A DNA stretch of 64,000 nt from Edaphobacter acidisoli (GTDB taxonomy: Bacteria > Acidobacteriota > Terriglobia > Terriglobales > Acidobacteriaceae). This document shows, piece by piece, positions 62,047 through 64,000 of this stretch. The translations under genes and the position numbers were made by a program. Positions within the stretch are counted from its first letter, which is position 1; every line of letters begins with the position of its first letter. The notes below the pieces were generated by a model. It made no database searches, was not told the DNA's origin, and saw only the letters and a program-made list of their open reading frames with translations. Location of the stretch: assembly GCF_014642855.1 (NCBI RefSeq), contig NZ_BMJB01000001.1:1488001-1552000 (forward strand), written 5' to 3'.

Positions 62047-62454
62047 ATGCGCGAGTATCCATACATCTGGAACTACCTTCCGCTCGTTCTTCAGACCCTC
62101 TTTGCACTAGGAATTGCCCTCGGCATGGTGGGGATTTCCTACCTCGTCGGCAAGCACAAAAATTCACGTACAAAAGCTGGCGCCTACGAGTGCGGCATGG
62201 ATCCCATCGGGGACGCCCGCGGACGGTTTACCGTGCGGTTCTACCTGGTGGCGATGCTCTTCATCCTGTTCGATGTAGAAGCCGTCTTCATGCTGCCCTG
62301 GGCGGTGATCTACCGGCGACTGCCGCATCTGACTGGCTCTCGCCTGTTTGGTTTCTGGGAGATGCTCGTGTACCTCGGATTCGTCGCCGTCGGCCTCTTC
62401 TATGTATGGAAGAAGGGCATCCTGGACTGGGCCAACGACAAGGGAGACTTGTAA
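62047..62454 (+). CDS. nuoA: NADH-quinone oxidoreductase subunit A
   Basis: 135 residues from the ATG at 62047, with GGAAG six bases upstream; an ATG at 62041 is also possible. Three membrane helices are typical of NuoA. The signature loop is KNSRTKAGAYECGMDPIGDARGRFTVRFYLVAMLFILFDVEAVF (read 62159-62287), with the conserved Cys-Gly and Asp-Val-Glu. It is a membrane-arm subunit at the quinone site. It abuts nuoC, with no nuoB between. Confidence 0.95.
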   Translation: MREYPYIWNYLPLVLQTLFALGIALGMVGISYLVGKHKNSRTKAGAYECGMDPIGDARGRFTVRFYLVAMLFILFDVEAVFMLPWAVIYRRLPHLTGSRLFGFWEMLVYLGFVAVGLFYVWKKGILDWANDKGDL

Positions 62455-62937
62455 ATGGACGCCGGAGTATTTGGCACGCAAGCTGTGTTGGAGGCGCTCC
62501 CGGAGAACGCCGCGGTGAAGGCTCTTGCCAGCCTGGCAACCGATGCAAAGTTTGATCGCAAAGAGCTGACCATTACCGTCGCGAGAGAGAACATCATTGC
62601 CGCCTGCAAGGAAGTGCAGCAGGCTGGCTATAACTTTCTTGAAGATGTTACGGCGGTCGATTGGTATCCCTCTGAGCCGCGGTTTCAAGTCACTTATCAC
62701 ATCCTTTCGCACTCGCTGAAGGAGCGCGTCCGCGTGGCCGTGCGGCTGAATGGCGAAGATGCTTCGCTCGACAGCATCACCAGTGTCTGGCCCTCGGCGA
62801 ATTTTTATGAGCGCGAGGTCTTTGACCTCTTCGGCGTGCGCTTTGGCGGACACCCAAACCTGACCCGCATTATGATGCCGACCGACTGGAACGGCCATCC
62901 CCTGCGCAAGGACTATCCGGTGGAGGGATATCGCTAA
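62455..62937 (+). CDS. nuoC: NADH-quinone oxidoreductase subunit C
   Basis: 160 residues, peripheral-arm 30-kDa-type subunit. Motifs: LEDVTAVDWYPSEPRFQVTY, RVRVAVRLNGEDASLDSITS, the 30-kDa signature region WPSANFYEREVFDLFGVRF and the ending DWNGHPLRKDYPVEGYR. It starts immediately after the nuoA stop and its TAA overlaps the nuoD ATG. NuoC is separate from NuoD here, not fused. Confidence 0.95.
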   Translation: MDAGVFGTQAVLEALPENAAVKALASLATDAKFDRKELTITVARENIIAACKEVQQAGYNFLEDVTAVDWYPSEPRFQVTYHILSHSLKERVRVAVRLNGEDASLDSITSVWPSANFYEREVFDLFGVRFGGHPNLTRIMMPTDWNGHPLRKDYPVEGYR

Positions 62938-64000
62938 TGGCACCCACATCTGCTCCTGACATGCTGATTCCAGATGTTGAAGATGTTGTAGCCGACGCGC
63001 GGCGCAGGCACGGCGTTACTCCACCGGCAGACCAGACGATGGTCATCAACCTGGGTCCGCAGCATCCTTCGACCCACGGTGTGCTGCGGCTTGTGCTGGA
63101 GATTGACGGCGAAACGGTTGTCTCGCTCGCGCCAGACATCGGATATCTGCACACAGGCATCGAGAAGACCTGCGAGGCGAAGTTCTACCAGCAGGTTGTT
63201 CCACTGACTGACCGCATCGACTATCTCTGTCCGATGACGAACAACCTCGCCTACTGCCTTGCAGTGGAGAAGTTGCTGGGGTTGGAGATTCCGGAGCGGG
63301 CACAGTATCTCCGCGTGCTGTTGAACGAGCTGACACGCATCCAGTCGCACCTGGTCTGGCTGGGCACGCACGCGATGGACATCGGCGCGCTGACCGTCTT
63401 CCTCTACTGCTTCCGCGAGCGCGAAGAGATTCTCCGCATCTTCGAGAACGTGGCCGGCCAGCGCATGATGACCAGCTACTTCCGCGTCGGCGGGCTATCG
63501 CTCGAGCCGCCGCTGGACTTCTACCAGCAGGTCGAGAACTTCCTGAAGATCATGCCCGGCCGCATCCAGCAGTATGAAGACCTGCTGACGGGCAATCCCA
63601 TCTGGCTGAAGCGCATCAAGGGCGTAGGCTATCTTTCGGCAGCGGACGCAATTGCGCTGGGCGTGACCGGGCCACCGCTGCGGGCTTCGGGCGTTGATTG
63701 GGACTTGCGACGCGATATGCCTTATTCGGGCTACGAGAAGTTCCAGTTCAAGGTGCCGGTCTCAAACGACTGCGACGTCTGGGCGCGTTACATCGTGCGT
63801 ATGGATGAGATGCGCGAGTCGGTGAAGATATGCCAGCAGGCGCTCGCCGGAATGCCCACCTCAGGCCCCATCACCGCCGACGCGCCGAAGATCATTCTGC
63901 CCGAACGCGAGAAGATGAAGACCCAGATGGAAGCACTGATCCATCACTTCAAGATTGTGACCGAGGGCTTCCCTGTTCCGGCGGGCGAGGTCTTCCAGGC
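62937..64000 (+). CDS. nuoD: NADH-quinone oxidoreductase subunit D (cut by window edge)
   Basis: 354 complete codons are visible from the ATG at 62937, which overlaps the nuoC stop as TAATG. It is the 49-kDa-type quinone-site subunit. Signatures: VINLGPQHPSTHGVLRLVLE, IGYLHTGIEKTCEAKFYQQV, LVWLGTHAMDIGALTVFLYC and GQRMMTSYFRVGGLS. A roughly 30-residue extension precedes the core. The C-terminus lies outside the window. Confidence 0.96.
   Translation, partial: MAPTSAPDMLIPDVEDVVADARRRHGVTPPADQTMVINLGPQHPSTHGVLRLVLEIDGETVVSLAPDIGYLHTGIEKTCEAKFYQQVVPLTDRIDYLCPMTNNLAYCLAVEKLLGLEIPERAQYLRVLLNELTRIQSHLVWLGTHAMDIGALTVFLYCFREREEILRIFENVAGQRMMTSYFRVGGLSLEPPLDFYQQVENFLKIMPGRIQQYEDLLTGNPIWLKRIKGVGYLSAADAIALGVTGPPLRASGVDWDLRRDMPYSGYEKFQFKVPVSNDCDVWARYIVRMDEMRESVKICQQALAGMPTSGPITADAPKIILPEREKMKTQMEALIHHFKIVTEGFPVPAGEVFQ

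Overview
The window is a G+C-rich chromosomal segment from a free-living, outer-membrane-bearing bacterium. It most resembles an Acidobacteriota member of the Acidobacteriaceae/Terriglobales type. I infer this from a TonB receptor with a carboxypeptidase-regulatory N-terminus, a secretin carrying TPR and cohesin domains, a DUF3011 repeat protein, a YncE-phosphoesterase fusion, a split methionine synthase, scattered short palindromic repeats and frequent GTG/TTG starts. No rRNA, tRNA, insertion sequence, prophage or CRISPR array was recognised. Most genes are chromosomal housekeeping or cell-envelope genes.

Layout. 1-6.1 kb: carbohydrate-type genes (cut-off TonB receptor, exported GH2 glycosidase, MFS transporter, membrane glycosyltransferase). 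6.1-7.1 kb: a cluster of short palindromes, a small secreted protein, a terminator and a dispersed repeat. 7.1-12.2 kb: queF, an M48 protease, and a type II secretion/type IV pilus-like set of two GspG-like pseudopilins plus a secretin. 12.5-17.8 kb: smpB, pepA, argS, and a lipid flippase-like protein. 18-25.6 kb: tandem DUF3857/transglutaminase-like proteins, a sensor kinase, a NIPSNAP protein, a DUF3011 protein and a fatty-acid desaturase. 25.7-34 kb: a YncE-phosphoesterase fusion, manA, an IclR regulator, pgi, and threonine synthase overlapping a ThiS/MoaD-like sulfur carrier. 34-43 kb: a secreted protein, a degenerate receiver, metH split into two genes, a lone nuoI, two exported small proteins, and ubiD. 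42.7-51.4 kb: a TonB protein, a DedA-rhodanese fusion, HlyD/TolC efflux parts, and pentose genes (FGGY kinase, Gfo/Idh oxidoreductase, araD). 51.6-57 kb: part of a Tad pilus locus (flp, DUF192, cpaC, cpaB) next to a glycine-rich TonB-like protein. 57-61.9 kb: ruvC, thiG, a CsoR/FrmR-type repressor with small downstream ORFs and a probable shared operator facing a porin, and a prepilin peptidase. 62-64 kb: start of a complex I operon ordered nuoA-C-D, with nuoB missing, running off the end.

How they fit. The prepilin peptidase at 61 kb could process the pseudopilins at 9 kb and perhaps the Flp pilin at 51.7 kb. Two TonB-like proteins could serve receptors such as the one at the left edge. manA and pgi feed hexose metabolism. 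xylB and araD feed the pentose phosphate pathway.

Points most worth a second look: the ThiS-like carrier with a two-residue tail beyond Gly-Gly, overlapping threonine synthase; the csoR-family operon with two tiny ORFs ending in a terminator before thiG and an operator shared with a porin; a transglutaminase-like paralogue that has lost its catalytic Cys and His; two dispersed intergenic repeat families, each with two copies here; and the palindrome cluster at 6.1-6.5 kb. All functional statements come from reading translated sequence and remembered family motifs; no database search was run.
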